The notes below the pieces were generated by a model that did no database searches, was not told where the DNA came from, and saw only the letters and a program-made list of their open reading frames with translations. Below are positions 34,996 to 44,302 of a stretch of 63,405 nucleotides of DNA, in pieces (position 1 is the stretch's first letter; each line of letters starts with the position of its first letter). The stretch comes from an uncultured Erysipelotrichaceae bacterium (GTDB lineage: Bacteria > Bacillota_I > Bacilli_A > Erysipelotrichales > Erysipelotrichaceae), in NCBI GenBank assembly GCA_900315065.1, contig OMXQ01000003.1, positions 1 through 63,405 on the forward strand, read 5' to 3'. The position numbers and the translations under genes are program-made.

Positions 34996-35879
34996 ATTCT
35001 TTTCCTTTCCGGTATCATCTGTTTTTCCCAGAAGATTACAGCCCGATCGATCCAGCCTTCCGCTTTTGTGTGCGTACCAAGGCCGAAGCCATGGTCAAGT
35101 CCGAGAAAGACTTCTATCATGGCATCTGTGCCGTTTCTTCTGATTCTTTCAATTCTTCTTTCCATTGTCTGATATGAAGCGATCCAGTCTGCTGTTCCGA
35201 CACAGTTATAGGTCGGCGGCTCATTGCCAAAAACTTCACCAAGGCCGGTATACTGCATAACGACCGTCCCTGCGGCCGGATATGCCTTTTCCCCAAAGGA
35301 CGCGGTGCCGTATGAACCAAGCCACGCAGCCATTCTCGCCCCGGCGCTTCCTCCCCAGAGAGAATAGCAGTCCGTATTGATGTCAAGTTCTTCAGCATGT
35401 TCAAAGATGAAGGCAATGGCTCTTGCCAGATCCTCACAGGCGGTCTGTGCCCCAGGTCTGTAAATCAGGGCAAAGGCGTGGTATCCGTTCTGTGACAGTG
35501 TATATGCATGGGGCATACTGTCATGCATGGCACCGACGTAGGCAAAACCGCCGCCGGCATTGCATACAGCAAAGCGGCTTCCGGGCTCTCCTTTGAAATA
35601 CCAGAGGCCGGTATCATTATTACGTGGGTCTGCTTTCTTTTCTTCCTCACTGTAGATATCAAAGAAGATCTTTTCTCCTGCTTCGGCTCTTTCCTTCAGA
35701 TGATTGCAGATGGTTACTGTCATATTGCCATCAATCTCTGAATACCAGGTCAGATCCATGCTTCCCAGGGTGTTTCCTGACATGTATCCTCTTTGAACCG
35801 GGAACAAAAGTCTGCCCTTTCCGCGGAAAGCCGAGTCATTGATCACTTCATTGATTTTTGTATTTCCTGTATATGTCAA
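34992..35879 (-). CDS. Alpha/beta hydrolase (esterase/lipase-like)
   Basis: This 295-residue protein has the alpha/beta hydrolase elements CNAGGGFAYVG near 105-115, the nucleophile elbow WGGSAGA near 174, and LGLDHGFGLGTH near 260 with the likely catalytic His. It resembles uncharacterised Firmicute esterases rather than HGGG lipases. The start codon appears to be TTG at 35879 (frame MTYTGNTKINEV), with GGAGG five bases upstream; no ATG is suitably placed. It overlaps the next gene by four bases. The substrate is unknown. Confidence 0.75.
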   Translation of the reverse strand: MTYTGNTKINEVINDSAFRGKGRLLFPVQRGYMSGNTLGSMDLTWYSEIDGNMTVTICNHLKERAEAGEKIFFDIYSEEEKKADPRNNDTGLWYFKGEPGSRFAVCNAGGGFAYVGAMHDSMPHAYTLSQNGYHAFALIYRPGAQTACEDLARAIAFIFEHAEELDINTDCYSLWGGSAGARMAAWLGSYGTASFGEKAYPAAGTVVMQYTGLGEVFGNEPPTYNCVGTADWIASYQTMERRIERIRRNGTDAMIEVFLGLDHGFGLGTHTKAEGWIDRAVIFWEKQMIPERKRI

Positions 35880-35933
35880 TGATTCCTCCTTGTTTCACAA
35901 AAGGTCAGCCAGTGCTGACCTTAACTATGCCGT

Positions 35934-36296
35934 TCAGTGAACGAGAGCCGTGAATGTGAACTGGATCAGTTTCCAGTCATCTTTCTGATTCTGATAAACT
36001 TCCGTCACCATGAAGTGATGCGTTGTCGGTTTGCCGTCGAGCATCAGACCATAGTCAACATCAGTCAGGACAATCGCGGTATCACCAAAGGAATGCAATT
36101 CACGGTTATGAACGGTGATGTCCGTCGGCTGGAAAACGCCGTCCGTGTAGTATTTCACTTCTTTATCCAGATTGGCATTGGTGCCGATATGGACGAAATT
36201 GCAGGTGGGATCAGCGATGGCATACATCGTTTCGCCATCCCGGTTTTTCATCGCGTTCCAGAACGCGTCAGATAATGCAAACAGTTTTTCCTGCAT
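35934..36296 (-). CDS. NTF2-like / SnoaL-like domain protein
   Basis: This 120-residue single-domain protein starts with a helix (KLFALSDAFWNAMKNRDGETMYAIADPTCNFVHIG). It continues with the conserved sheet of the NTF2 fold (DTAIVLTDVDYGLMLDGKPTTHHFMVTEVYQ). Members are small ligand-binding or catalytic proteins; none of the catalytic sets of characterised relatives is evident. It lies between the hydrolase and AKR copy C in the operon. AAAGGAGG precedes the ATG. Confidence 0.8.
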   Translation of the reverse strand: MQEKLFALSDAFWNAMKNRDGETMYAIADPTCNFVHIGTNANLDKEVKYYTDGVFQPTDITVHNRELHSFGDTAIVLTDVDYGLMLDGKPTTHHFMVTEVYQNQKDDWKLIQFTFTALVH

Positions 36297-36307
36297 GTGA
36301 TCCTCCT

Positions 36308-37180
36308 TTAATCGTGGATATTTCTTCTGTTTAAAAACTGAACGAGCTTTGGATCAAAATGGTTGATGATCTCGGAATGATCCAGAGACTTCGCAGTGAT
36401 CTGTTCCATTTCCTCGTCGGTCAATGTGAAGTCAAAGAGATCCTTGTTCTGGGCCATTCTTTCCGGCTTTGTGCTCTTGGGCAGAATGACTACACCTCTC
36501 TGTACATTCCACTTCAGAACGACCTGGGCTGCACTCTTGCCGTACTTCGCACCGATCGCTGTCAGTTCCGGATCAGTGAAAATGCCGTGCTTGCCTTCTG
36601 CCAAAGGTGCCCACGCTTCCGGCTGGATGCCGAGCTCTTTCATGTTTTCCAGAGCGGCTGTCTGGGCAAAGAACGGATGGAGTTCCACCTGGTTGACTGC
36701 CGGTTTGATCTCAACATTTTCAACGAGGTTCATCAGAACATTCGGGAAGAAGTTGGAAACACCGATTGCTTTCAGTTTTCCTTCTTTATATGCATCTTCC
36801 ATCGCTCTGTAGGCTGAGAAATAATCACCCATTGCCTGGTGCAGCAGATAGAGATCGAGGTATTCAAGACCGAGTTTCTCCAGAGAGGTGTCAATGGCTT
36901 TCTTTGCCATGTCATAGTTCTTCATATCCTGGACCCACATCTTGGATGTGATGAACAGTTCTTCTCTTGTGACAAGACCCGTTTCAATTGCTTCTTTGAT
37001 GGCAGCGCCGACCGCTTCTTCATTCATATAGGAAGCAGCGGTATCGAAGGAACGGTAGCCTGCCTTGATGGCATCGATCACGACTCTTTTGCATTCATCC
37101 GCATCCGGGATCTGGAAGACTCCGAAGCCGACCTGCGGCATCTTTGCGCCTGTATTCAATGTTACATATTCCATATTCAT
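36308..37180 (-). CDS. Aldo-keto reductase (copy C)
   Basis: This 290-residue AKR has tetrad residues Asp46 and Tyr51 (SFDTAASYMNE), Lys80 (FITSKMW) and His114 (YLLHQAMGDY). VVILPKSTKPERMAQN is the cofactor signature. It is similar to copy A along its length, suggesting an old duplication. The start could be 37180 or the second Met at 37174, since one AGAGG site could serve either. It is the second gene of the operon, 16 bases below copy D. Confidence 0.9.
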   Translation of the reverse strand: MNMEYVTLNTGAKMPQVGFGVFQIPDADECKRVVIDAIKAGYRSFDTAASYMNEEAVGAAIKEAIETGLVTREELFITSKMWVQDMKNYDMAKKAIDTSLEKLGLEYLDLYLLHQAMGDYFSAYRAMEDAYKEGKLKAIGVSNFFPNVLMNLVENVEIKPAVNQVELHPFFAQTAALENMKELGIQPEAWAPLAEGKHGIFTDPELTAIGAKYGKSAAQVVLKWNVQRGVVILPKSTKPERMAQNKDLFDFTLTDEEMEQITAKSLDHSEIINHFDPKLVQFLNRRNIHD

Positions 37181-37196
37181 TTTTCCTCTTTTCTAT

Positions 37197-38042
37197 CTAC
37201 TCCTGGGCATTGAAGTCCATATTCATCTTTGCGTATTTCTGTGCGTCTTCAATGGTTGCGTTGTAATAGCGGACATTCTTGTCGACAGCAGCGATTTCAG
37301 TCATTTCCCCATCGGTCAATGTGAAATCGAAGATGTTGAAGTTATCGCGTATATGTGCCGGATTTCTGGAGCCCGGGAAAACGACGTTGCCGCTCTGTAC
37401 ATGCCATCTGAGAATGATCTGGGCATTGGACTTGCCGTACTTTTCCGCCAGTTTTGTGAAGACCGGTTCATTGATCAGATTCTTGTCGCCATGTCCGAGC
37501 GGATACCATGCCATCAGCCCCATGCCTGTTTCCGCAAGAACCTTCTTGAGTTCTGTCTGCGGAAAATACGGATGTGCTTCCACCTGGACCATCTGCGGTT
37601 TGATCTCTGCTGTTTCAATGATCTCCTTCAGCCATTCAATCGGGAAGTTGGAGACACCGAGAGCTTTGGCCTTGCCTTCTTTATAGGCTTTTTCCATCAT
37701 TTTATAACCTGTACGCCAGTCACCTGCCGGCTGATGCAGGAAGAGCAGATCGACATAATCAGTGCCGAGTCTTGCCAGAGTTTCATCGACAGCATTTTCA
37801 TTTGTGTAGACAGTCGGCCATAACTTTGTGACAAGGAAGATATCCTCTCTTGCAACACCGCTCTTCTTCATTGCACGTCCGACAGCCTTTTCATTCCTAT
37901 AAGCGTTTGCGGTATCGATGAGGCGAATACCATCAGCCAGAGCACTTAAGACGGAGAGTTCTGTTTCTTCCGGTTTGAGGAGAAAGACGCCGATGCCAGC
38001 CATTGGCATTTTGTTTCCATTATTGAGTGTTAAGTATTCCAT
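37197..38042 (-). CDS. Aldo-keto reductase (copy D)
   Basis: This 281-residue AKR has the tetrad Asp43, Tyr48 (LIDTANAYRNE), Lys73 (VTKLWPTV) and His103 (LFLHQPAGDW). The cofactor segment is VVFPGSRNPAHIRDN. The start MEYLTLNNGN at 38042 is chosen because AAGGAG lies about 10 bases upstream; a longer open frame reaches into the divergent promoter region. It is the first gene of the reductase operon, divergent from a LysR gene that probably controls it. Confidence 0.88.
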   Translation of the reverse strand: MEYLTLNNGNKMPMAGIGVFLLKPEETELSVLSALADGIRLIDTANAYRNEKAVGRAMKKSGVAREDIFLVTKLWPTVYTNENAVDETLARLGTDYVDLLFLHQPAGDWRTGYKMMEKAYKEGKAKALGVSNFPIEWLKEIIETAEIKPQMVQVEAHPYFPQTELKKVLAETGMGLMAWYPLGHGDKNLINEPVFTKLAEKYGKSNAQIILRWHVQSGNVVFPGSRNPAHIRDNFNIFDFTLTDGEMTEIAAVDKNVRYYNATIEDAQKYAKMNMDFNAQE

Positions 38043-38154
38043 ATTTCTGTATCTCCTTCTGCTTGCACTTTCAGAATAATGAGTTTTCAAGCCCTTGTAC
38101 AATACCGGATAGTTAAGCGTGCTATAATTGAAACGCATAGTGAAGGAAAATTGT
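38043..38154. promoter_or_regulatory. Divergent promoter region between AKR operon and LysR gene
   Basis: For the LysR gene there is an extended -10, TGcTATAAT, at 38120-38128. For the AKR operon, on the minus strand, TTGTAC, 18 bases and TATTCT fit. The TTGTACAA palindrome at 38095-38102 contains the AKR -35 and is a possible regulator contact. Confidence 0.5.
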
Positions 38155-39024
38155 ATGATTGAAATCTACCTGCTGGAAGCTTTGTGTGCATTATATGATT
38201 ACGGCACCTTATCCAGTGCCGCAGAACATCTGCATATCTCTCAGCCTGCTTTGAGCCGCTCAATGCAGAAACTGGAAGACCTGCTCGGTGTCAGTCTGTT
38301 TGACAGAACAAAAAACAGAATTACACTCAATGAAACCGGAAAGATGGCAGCTGCCATGGCCAGAAGAATTCTGGAATCGGAAGAAGACATGATCACCGCT
38401 GTCAGAAATTATGATTCCTCCCTCCATACCGTATCCGCAGGCTATTGCACGCCTGGTCCGATGATGGAAATGCCTTTGCATCTGACACAGCTTTATCCCA
38501 AGATGAAAGTCTCTTCAGAAATGGAAAATGATGAAGCTTTGTTAAAAGGACTGAGAACAGGAAAATATGGATTTGTGATCCTTTCCCATGCATACGAGGA
38601 TGAAGATACGGTCTGCATTCCATGCGGCAGTGAATCTCTTTATTTTTCCCTGATTCCCGCCCACCCGGCTGCTCTGTTCAAAGACCAGGGGCTTACCTTC
38701 AGCCAGATGAATGGAGAAACATTTGTCATGGCTGGAGATATCGGTGTCTGGCGTGATCTGACAATGAAAATGCTGCCGGATTCCAGATTCGTCCTGCAAG
38801 AGTCTCTGGAAGCTTTAAGTGCAGTCATCAACGCGTCCACCCTTCCGGCCTTTGCTTCCGACCTGACGATCCGTCTATTCCGTTCAAGAGAAGATAACGG
38901 CCGTATATTCATCAGGATCCTTGATCCGGAAGCCACCATGCATTACCATTGTGTCATTCTGAAGAAAAACCAGGAAAGGTATGCAAAATGGATCACTTTC
39001 CTGGAAGAAAGATTATCAGACTAA
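38155..39024 (+). CDS. LysR-family transcriptional regulator
   Basis: This 289-residue LysR protein has its helix-turn-helix in LSSAAEHLHISQPALSRSMQKLEDLLGVSLFDR (about 19-51) and a co-inducer domain beyond. The start MIEIYLLEALCALYDYG at 38155 follows AAGGAAAA; an upstream in-frame start 27 bases earlier lies in the -10 region. It diverges from the aldo-keto reductase operon, so it is the obvious candidate to activate that operon in response to a substrate. It is a different subfamily member from the LysR at the left of the window. Confidence 0.9.
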   Translation: MIEIYLLEALCALYDYGTLSSAAEHLHISQPALSRSMQKLEDLLGVSLFDRTKNRITLNETGKMAAAMARRILESEEDMITAVRNYDSSLHTVSAGYCTPGPMMEMPLHLTQLYPKMKVSSEMENDEALLKGLRTGKYGFVILSHAYEDEDTVCIPCGSESLYFSLIPAHPAALFKDQGLTFSQMNGETFVMAGDIGVWRDLTMKMLPDSRFVLQESLEALSAVINASTLPAFASDLTIRLFRSREDNGRIFIRILDPEATMHYHCVILKKNQERYAKWITFLEERLSD

Positions 39025-39031
39025 GGTATCT

Positions 39032-39068
39032 TTAATCCCCGAGTTATAGGGGTATTATTTTATATTTT
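39032..39068 (+). terminator. Terminator after the LysR gene
   Basis: TAATCCCC/GGGG(T)ATTA with an 8-base loop, followed by TTTTATATTTT, lies just beyond the LysR stop. Confidence 0.65.
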
Positions 39069-39105
39069 AATGAATTATACACCGTTAAGTGCCATTTTAC
39101 TTCCA

Positions 39106-39303
39106 CTCGATAATGATTTCTTTCGCGTAAAGTAAATAATTTACGTTTTAGTATATCTCATGTATTTATATCTACGGTTTTCACTCACATCTACCTCGTT
39201 TACGATCCGCATGGCAGCAAAATGGTATCAGGGAATAGTATCATTCTGCGAAGCATATATTCACAAAAGCAGCATAGGATAAAGTCTGCTTAAAGTGTAT
39301 TTT
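39106..39303. repeat. Direct repeat copy 2 (about 198 bp)
   Basis: This is the second copy of the 29580-29776 repeat, in the same orientation. The conserved stretches are the CGTAAAGTAAATA/TTTACG dyad, the run ATATCTACGGTTTTCACTCA and AGCAAAATGGTATCAG. Both copies end in GTCTGCTTAAAGTGTATTTT and lie just beyond the 3' end of a minus-strand gene. The rest of the 338-base gap holds only the LysR terminator. Confidence 0.75.
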
Positions 39304-39362
39304 CCAAAGCCTGTTCTTTTGATTCACAAATGCTTACATAGTTATATTTGGCAGTTTCTTCT

Positions 39363-40739
39363 TTATTTGAGTATTTCCCATCTCGGATCCTGTTTAGAAC
39401 CGATACGCTTCACATATCCTTTTTCTCTTAAAGAATCCAATGCTCGCTGTACAGTTCGAACAGTTTTGGAAATTTTATCAGAAATCTCACTTCGCGAAGA
39501 CTCTGGGTTTTGTTTTAAAATGGCAAGAACGGCCATTTCCGTTCCATTCAAAGTGACATCCAAAGTGACGCTGGGAATGTCACTTTGAAGCTGAGGTCTA
39601 AACAATATGAATTTGAAGCCGAACTCATCGCTTTCATAGGAAAAGCGGATTCCTGCATCTTTACATAAGCTACTGATACGTTTAAAGCCGCTGCCAAACT
39701 GTTCGATCGACTTATTGAGATAAAGAATCCTGGCAATCACAGCATTTCGAATCACAGACTCATAATTCCCCTTCATATAGTCTTCTGGTTTGTGATTGCT
39801 GGCATATTCACCTGGGCTGTAAATCGTAATCATGCCGGGATGAATACAGATCTCATGGTTTGTGCGTCCATTGTAAACTGCATGGGCAAAACTGTTGGCC
39901 AATACCTCTCTGATGACTGCCACTGGAATCTCAGGTATCTCAGTTCTTTCCGTACCGATGATTTCACTCCTCCAACGGATATTCTTTAGTATATATTCCT
40001 CCGCTATACCAAGCAGATTATAGATGTTGTCCTCAAAAAGCTTCATATCAAGGAAAGTGAGTTTCTCATCTGTCGCAAAAATAGCTGCTTTCAGTGTAAC
40101 AGGATGTGTGTTTCCGAAAAGATACTCTCCCGCATTGTTCAGGTTATCACCATTGACAAGCCCATACCGTTTCAGAATGATCGGGCAGGTGTACTTTCCT
40201 TCCGGTATTCTCCCAACGGAAACTGCCTTTTGCCAAAACGATTTAACAGCTTTCTTATCTGCTTGCTTCACCGATGCAGCAGAAGGAGTCTTTTCCCACT
40301 TCTCACGATATTCATTTGAAATAAAAAAGCTTTTCAGTTCTTCCGGAGTGACCTTCCGATCCTCATCAGCTGTACGAAGATAGTATCTTCCGGCAGCAGA
40401 ATATGGTGTACTATTGCCGTTGAACTCAACCCTGATCAACTGCTTTCCATCCAGGATTATTTCTTCAATAGCAGGATATATCTGCGGTCTTATGCTCTCA
40501 TATACTGCCCGTGACACATCTCTTAGTGATGATTCAGAAACATTCTGGCCGCATACATCTCCATTCGGTTTCACGCCGAAATACAGAGTTCCGATTCCAT
40601 GCTTGTTTAATATAGACGAGATTGAGATCATAGCCTCCTTCATCTCACCAGTCGTTTTTTTAAATTCCATTGTTTCCGTTTCTTTTCCTAAGTTCATGTC
40701 ATGTTTCTCACTTTCCGAAGTGACATTATTATAATCCAT
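39363..40739 (-). CDS. ATP-binding regulator with AlbA_2 (Schlafen-like) domain and C-terminal helix-turn-helix
   Basis: In this 458-residue protein, residues about 20-130 are an AlbA_2 domain (ETMEFKKTTGEMKEAMISISSILNKHGIGTLYFGV). Residues about 250-360 form a HATPase-like region (REVLANSFAHAVYNG, GSGFKRISSLC). The last 70 residues are a winged helix (ILKQNPESSRSEISDKISKTVRTVQRALDSLREKGYVKRIG). Proteins of this build are often annotated as RecG-like or as transcriptional regulators, and some belong to defence or mobile regions. The motif AGTGACATT occurs at the start codon and CAAAGTGAC recurs within the gene. The call is good for architecture, unknown for function. Confidence 0.8.
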   Translation of the reverse strand: MDYNNVTSESEKHDMNLGKETETMEFKKTTGEMKEAMISISSILNKHGIGTLYFGVKPNGDVCGQNVSESSLRDVSRAVYESIRPQIYPAIEEIILDGKQLIRVEFNGNSTPYSAAGRYYLRTADEDRKVTPEELKSFFISNEYREKWEKTPSAASVKQADKKAVKSFWQKAVSVGRIPEGKYTCPIILKRYGLVNGDNLNNAGEYLFGNTHPVTLKAAIFATDEKLTFLDMKLFEDNIYNLLGIAEEYILKNIRWRSEIIGTERTEIPEIPVAVIREVLANSFAHAVYNGRTNHEICIHPGMITIYSPGEYASNHKPEDYMKGNYESVIRNAVIARILYLNKSIEQFGSGFKRISSLCKDAGIRFSYESDEFGFKFILFRPQLQSDIPSVTLDVTLNGTEMAVLAILKQNPESSRSEISDKISKTVRTVQRALDSLREKGYVKRIGSKQDPRWEILK

Positions 40740-40748
40740 AGTGACATT
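40718..40748. promoter_or_regulatory. Direct repeats at the start of the AlbA_2 gene
   Basis: AAGTGACATT (40718-40727) and TAGTGACATT (40739-40748) are 21 bases apart, about two helical turns, and straddle the start codon. Related copies lie in the gene at 39549-39557, 39561-39569 and, inverted, 39579-39587. They may be operators for autoregulation. Confidence 0.5.
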
Positions 40749-40994
40749 TTTGTCTCTATGCTTATTGATTTATGATAGATTCCGCAGATGTAATCAATAC
40801 TTGTTGTTCTGTGATTATTGTGTAGGAGCAACCTGCCTTTCCTGTCTTCGTTGCCATCTTCCACATGTTCTCCATGCGCTGCACTCACAGCATTTAACCA
40901 TTTAAAAAGCACTGCCATTCAAGCAGCACTTTCCTCTGACCAATACATTTATGTACCCTGTTTCACTACTCGAAAGCCACAGGGTGCTATTCTT

Positions 40995-42533
40995 TCACTC
41001 CCACTCAATGGTTCCCGGAGGCTTGGAAGTAATATCCAGGGCTACACGGTTGACATGAGGTACTTCATTGACGATTCTCGTAGAAATCTTATCCAGAACA
41101 TCATACGGAATACGTGCCCAGTCAGCAGTCATGCCATCAATAGAAGTAACGGCTCTGATGACAATAGTATAATCATAGGTTCTCTGATCACCCATGACAC
41201 CGACGGAACGGATATTCGGCAGGCAGGTGAAGTACTGCCAGATTTCTCTCTGCAGACCTGCTTTTCTGATTTCTTCTCTGAGAATTGCATCTGATTCTCT
41301 GACGATTTCCAGCTTTTCTTCAGAAATTTCACCTAAGACACGGATGCCTAAGCCAGGACCTGGGAACGGCTGTCTCCAGACCATTTCTTCCGGCAGACCG
41401 AGTTCTGTACCAAGTTCTCTGACTTCATCCTTGAACAATCTGTTCAATGGTTCGATCAGCTTGAAGTTCATATCCTTCGGCAGACCGCCGACATTATGAT
41501 GAGACTTGATGGTCTGGGCAGTCTTGGTACCGGATTCGATGACATCAGTATACAAAGTACCCTGCGCCAGCCACTTGATATCTGTACCCTTCAGAAGTTC
41601 TGCCACTTCATCACGGAAGGTATAAACAAATTCGGCACCGATGATCTTTCTCTTCTTTTCCGGATCAGATACGCCCTTCAGCTTTGATAAGAATCTTTCG
41701 GAAGCATCGATCTTGATCAGGTTCAGATCCATATTGCGGGAGAAGGTATCCATGACGGATTCGGCTTCACCCTTTCTGAGCAGGCCGTGATCAATGAACA
41801 TGCAGTAAAGATTCCTGCCGATCGCCTTATTCAGCAAAGCTGCAACGACAGAAGAATCCACGCCGCCGGAAAGCGCGAGCAATACCTTGTCGTCGCCGAC
41901 CTTTTCTCTGATTTCCTTTACCTGCTGGTCAATGAAATCCTTCATGGACCAGTTGTTCCTGGCTTTGCATACCTTGAAGACGAAGTTCTTCAGGATATCA
42001 AGGCCATATTCACTATTGCGGACTTCCGGATGGAACTGCAATGTATAGATCTTCTTTTCATCATTTGCACTGGCCGCAAACGGACAGGTGTCGCTCTTGG
42101 CAACGCCTCTGAAACCGTCTGCTAACTTTGCGACCTGGTCGCCATGGCTCATCCAGACTACCTGATGCTTCGGCAGGCCGTCAAAAAGAACACAATCATC
42201 CACATCGATTTCCGTTCTGCCATATTCTTTTTTGTCAGAAGCCTTGACTTCTCCACCCAGCATGTAGTGTGTCATCTGCATGCCGTAGCAGATGCCTAAT
42301 ACAGGCAGGCCGCTTGTGAAAATAGCAGGATCGCATTTCGGTGCATCCTGATCGTAGACGCTGTTTGGGCCGCCGGAAAAAATGATACCTTTTACCTCCC
42401 CCATTGCCAGGATGTCATCTAATTTCATATCACCCGGATGGAGTTCGGAATATACACCAAAATTACGGATTCTGCGGGCAATCAGCTGGTTGTACTGACT
42501 GCCGAAATCCAGAACAATGATCTTGTCTGCCAT
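40995..42533 (-). CDS. guaA: GMP synthase (glutamine-hydrolysing)
   Basis: The 512-residue enzyme turns XMP to GMP using glutamine and ATP. The N-terminal class I amidotransferase has its Cys in GICYGMQ near 82 and FHPEV near 166. The ATP pyrophosphatase P-loop is [16 protein letters not shown] near 222. The C-terminal dimerisation domain ends in the invariant KPPGTIEWE. It follows pyrG by 74 bases with a terminator-like hairpin between. The 3' end of guaA is a known integration site for genomic islands. Here the next gene is the AlbA_2 regulator; a hairpin without a T-tract lies at 40955-40985. Confidence 0.96.
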   Translation of the reverse strand: MADKIIVLDFGSQYNQLIARRIRNFGVYSELHPGDMKLDDILAMGEVKGIIFSGGPNSVYDQDAPKCDPAIFTSGLPVLGICYGMQMTHYMLGGEVKASDKKEYGRTEIDVDDCVLFDGLPKHQVVWMSHGDQVAKLADGFRGVAKSDTCPFAASANDEKKIYTLQFHPEVRNSEYGLDILKNFVFKVCKARNNWSMKDFIDQQVKEIREKVGDDKVLLALSGGVDSSVVAALLNKAIGRNLYCMFIDHGLLRKGEAESVMDTFSRNMDLNLIKIDASERFLSKLKGVSDPEKKRKIIGAEFVYTFRDEVAELLKGTDIKWLAQGTLYTDVIESGTKTAQTIKSHHNVGGLPKDMNFKLIEPLNRLFKDEVRELGTELGLPEEMVWRQPFPGPGLGIRVLGEISEEKLEIVRESDAILREEIRKAGLQREIWQYFTCLPNIRSVGVMGDQRTYDYTIVIRAVTSIDGMTADWARIPYDVLDKISTRIVNEVPHVNRVALDITSKPPGTIEWE

Positions 42534-42546
42534 GCGTTTTCTCCTT

Positions 42547-42576
42547 TCAAAAAGAGTGGTAACAGTTTGTTACTCT
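42547..42576 (-). terminator. Terminator-like hairpin between pyrG and guaA
   Basis: AGAG/CTCT and GTAACA/TGTTAC arms form an interrupted stem. On the minus strand TTTTTG follows and leads straight into the guaA ribosome binding site. It may end the pyrG message or attenuate guaA. Confidence 0.6.
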
Positions 42577-42607
42577 GTGCCGCTCTTATTTTATCGTATA
42601 TATTTCC

Positions 42608-44206
42608 TTACGCATCGATTTTTTTCAATGCTGCAGAGATAAAGCCTCTGAACAGAGGATGCGCCTTGTTCGGACGGGACTTGAATTCAGGATGATACTG
42701 AACGCCGATGAAGAAATCGCAGTTTCTGTTTTCAACTGCTTCGACCAGATCCTGGTCAGGATTCTTGCCGGCAATGACCATGCCGTTCTTTTCAAATTCT
42801 GCTTCATAGTCAGAATTGAATTCATATCTATGACGATGACGCTCAGAAATATCTCTTGTACCGTAGCACTTTTCAAGCAAAGTACCTTCCTTGATGTGAC
42901 AAGGATAAGCGCCCAGTCTCATTGTACCGCCCTTATCAATATCATCGGACTGGCCGTGGATGAAGTCGATGACCTTGTGTTCAGACTTCGGGTTGAACTC
43001 ATTGGAATTGGCATCTGTATAGCCTAAGACATTTCTGGCAAACTCGATCGTTGCAATCTGCATGCCAAGACACAATCCAAGATACGGAATATTATTTTCT
43101 CTTGCATATCTGGCAGCCGCAATCATGCCTTCAATGCCTCTGTCTCCGAAGCCGCCAGGTACGATAATGCCCTGGACATCACGGAAGATAGCAGGTGCAC
43201 TCTTGTCGGTAACGTCTTCACTTTCAACCCACTTGATATGAACCTTGGCGCCGTTTTCATAGCCCCCGTGCTTCAAAGATTCAACAACGGAAAGATAGGC
43301 ATCATGCAGAGCAACATACTTGCCGACTAAGGCAACTGTTACATCACTTGTGACGGAACGGATTCTTTCAACCATTGCTTTCCATTCACTCAGATCAATA
43401 GCACCCGGATCCATGTGAAGCTCTCTGCAGACGATGGAAGAAAGATTCTGATTTTCCAGCATCAGCGGTGCTTCATACAGATCACCGACCGTTGTATTTT
43501 CAATGACGCAGTCGGACTTTACGTTGCAGAAAAGTGCAATCTTGTCCTTGACGGACTGCGGCAGACGACCATCGCATCTGGCAATGATGATATTCGGACG
43601 TACGCCGAGATTCTGCAATTCCTTGACAGAATGCTGGGTAGGCTTGGACTTGTACTCGTTGGAGCCGGAAATATAAGGAACCAGCGTTACATGCAGGAAG
43701 CAGCAGTCTTCCGGCTTTTCAATGGAAATCTGTCTGATTGCTTCAATGAAAGGCTGGGATTCCATATCACCGACTGTACCGCCGATTTCCGTAATGACAA
43801 CATCAGCACTTGCCTTGTCGCCGACAGAATAGATGAAGCGCTTGATTTCATTTGTAATATGCGGAATGATCTGTACGGTTTCGCCCAGATATTCACCTCT
43901 TCTTTCCTTCTGAAGAACATTCCAGTAAACCTTGCCGGTTGTCAGATTGGAATACTTATTCAGATTTTCATCGATGAATCTTTCATAGTGACCCAGGTCC
44001 AGATCTGTTTCTGCACCATCGTCTGTTACGAAAACTTCACCATGCTGGTACGGGGACATGGTACCCGGATCCACATTGATATACGGATCAAGTTTCTGAG
44101 AAATGACCTTGAATCCTCTCTGCTTCAATAATCTGCCTAAAGATGCAGCTGTAATGCCTTTGCCAAGGCCTGAAACAACACCGCCTGTCACAAAAATATA
44201 CTTCAT
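42608..44206 (-). CDS. pyrG: CTP synthase
   Basis: This 532-residue enzyme aminates UTP to CTP with glutamine and ATP. The synthetase domain starts [24 protein letters not shown]. The GMP-synthase-like amidotransferase half carries GLCLGMQ with the nucleophile Cys near 380 and FHPE-like YHPEFKSRP near the end. The length is typical. An AAGGAG precedes the ATG. The leader of about 90 bases contains a long hairpin that may be an attenuator, and its promoter is visible upstream. Confidence 0.96.
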   Translation of the reverse strand: MKYIFVTGGVVSGLGKGITAASLGRLLKQRGFKVISQKLDPYINVDPGTMSPYQHGEVFVTDDGAETDLDLGHYERFIDENLNKYSNLTTGKVYWNVLQKERRGEYLGETVQIIPHITNEIKRFIYSVGDKASADVVITEIGGTVGDMESQPFIEAIRQISIEKPEDCCFLHVTLVPYISGSNEYKSKPTQHSVKELQNLGVRPNIIIARCDGRLPQSVKDKIALFCNVKSDCVIENTTVGDLYEAPLMLENQNLSSIVCRELHMDPGAIDLSEWKAMVERIRSVTSDVTVALVGKYVALHDAYLSVVESLKHGGYENGAKVHIKWVESEDVTDKSAPAIFRDVQGIIVPGGFGDRGIEGMIAAARYARENNIPYLGLCLGMQIATIEFARNVLGYTDANSNEFNPKSEHKVIDFIHGQSDDIDKGGTMRLGAYPCHIKEGTLLEKCYGTRDISERHRHRYEFNSDYEAEFEKNGMVIAGKNPDQDLVEAVENRNCDFFIGVQYHPEFKSRPNKAHPLFRGFISAALKKIDA

Positions 44207-44232
44207 ATTTTCTCCTTTTCACTCCCCGATAA

Positions 44233-44291
44233 CCAAAATAAGAGGGCATTAAACCTAGCGGCTGCAAAAGCCGTTTTTTTTAATGTCCTCT
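44233..44291 (-). promoter_or_regulatory. pyrG leader hairpin, candidate attenuator
   Basis: Outer arms 44241-44253 and 44279-44291 pair at 12 of 13 positions, and inside them CGGCT/AGCCG forms a second hairpin. On the minus strand UAUUUUGG follows the outer stem. It lies between the promoter at 44303-44331 and the pyrG ATG, so it is transcribed as leader. The 5' end does not show the GGGC start used for CTP sensing in Bacillus pyrG. Confidence 0.6.
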
Positions 44292-44302
44292 TTGACGACA
44301 GA

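Noticed and set aside
29580-39303. The direct-repeat block as a prophage or integrative conjugative element
   Set aside because: No integrase, capsid, relaxase or conjugation gene lies inside or next to it.
41000-41040. guaA 3' end as a currently occupied att site
   Set aside because: guaA is intact to its normal terminus and no integrase lies beside it; only an old event could be argued.
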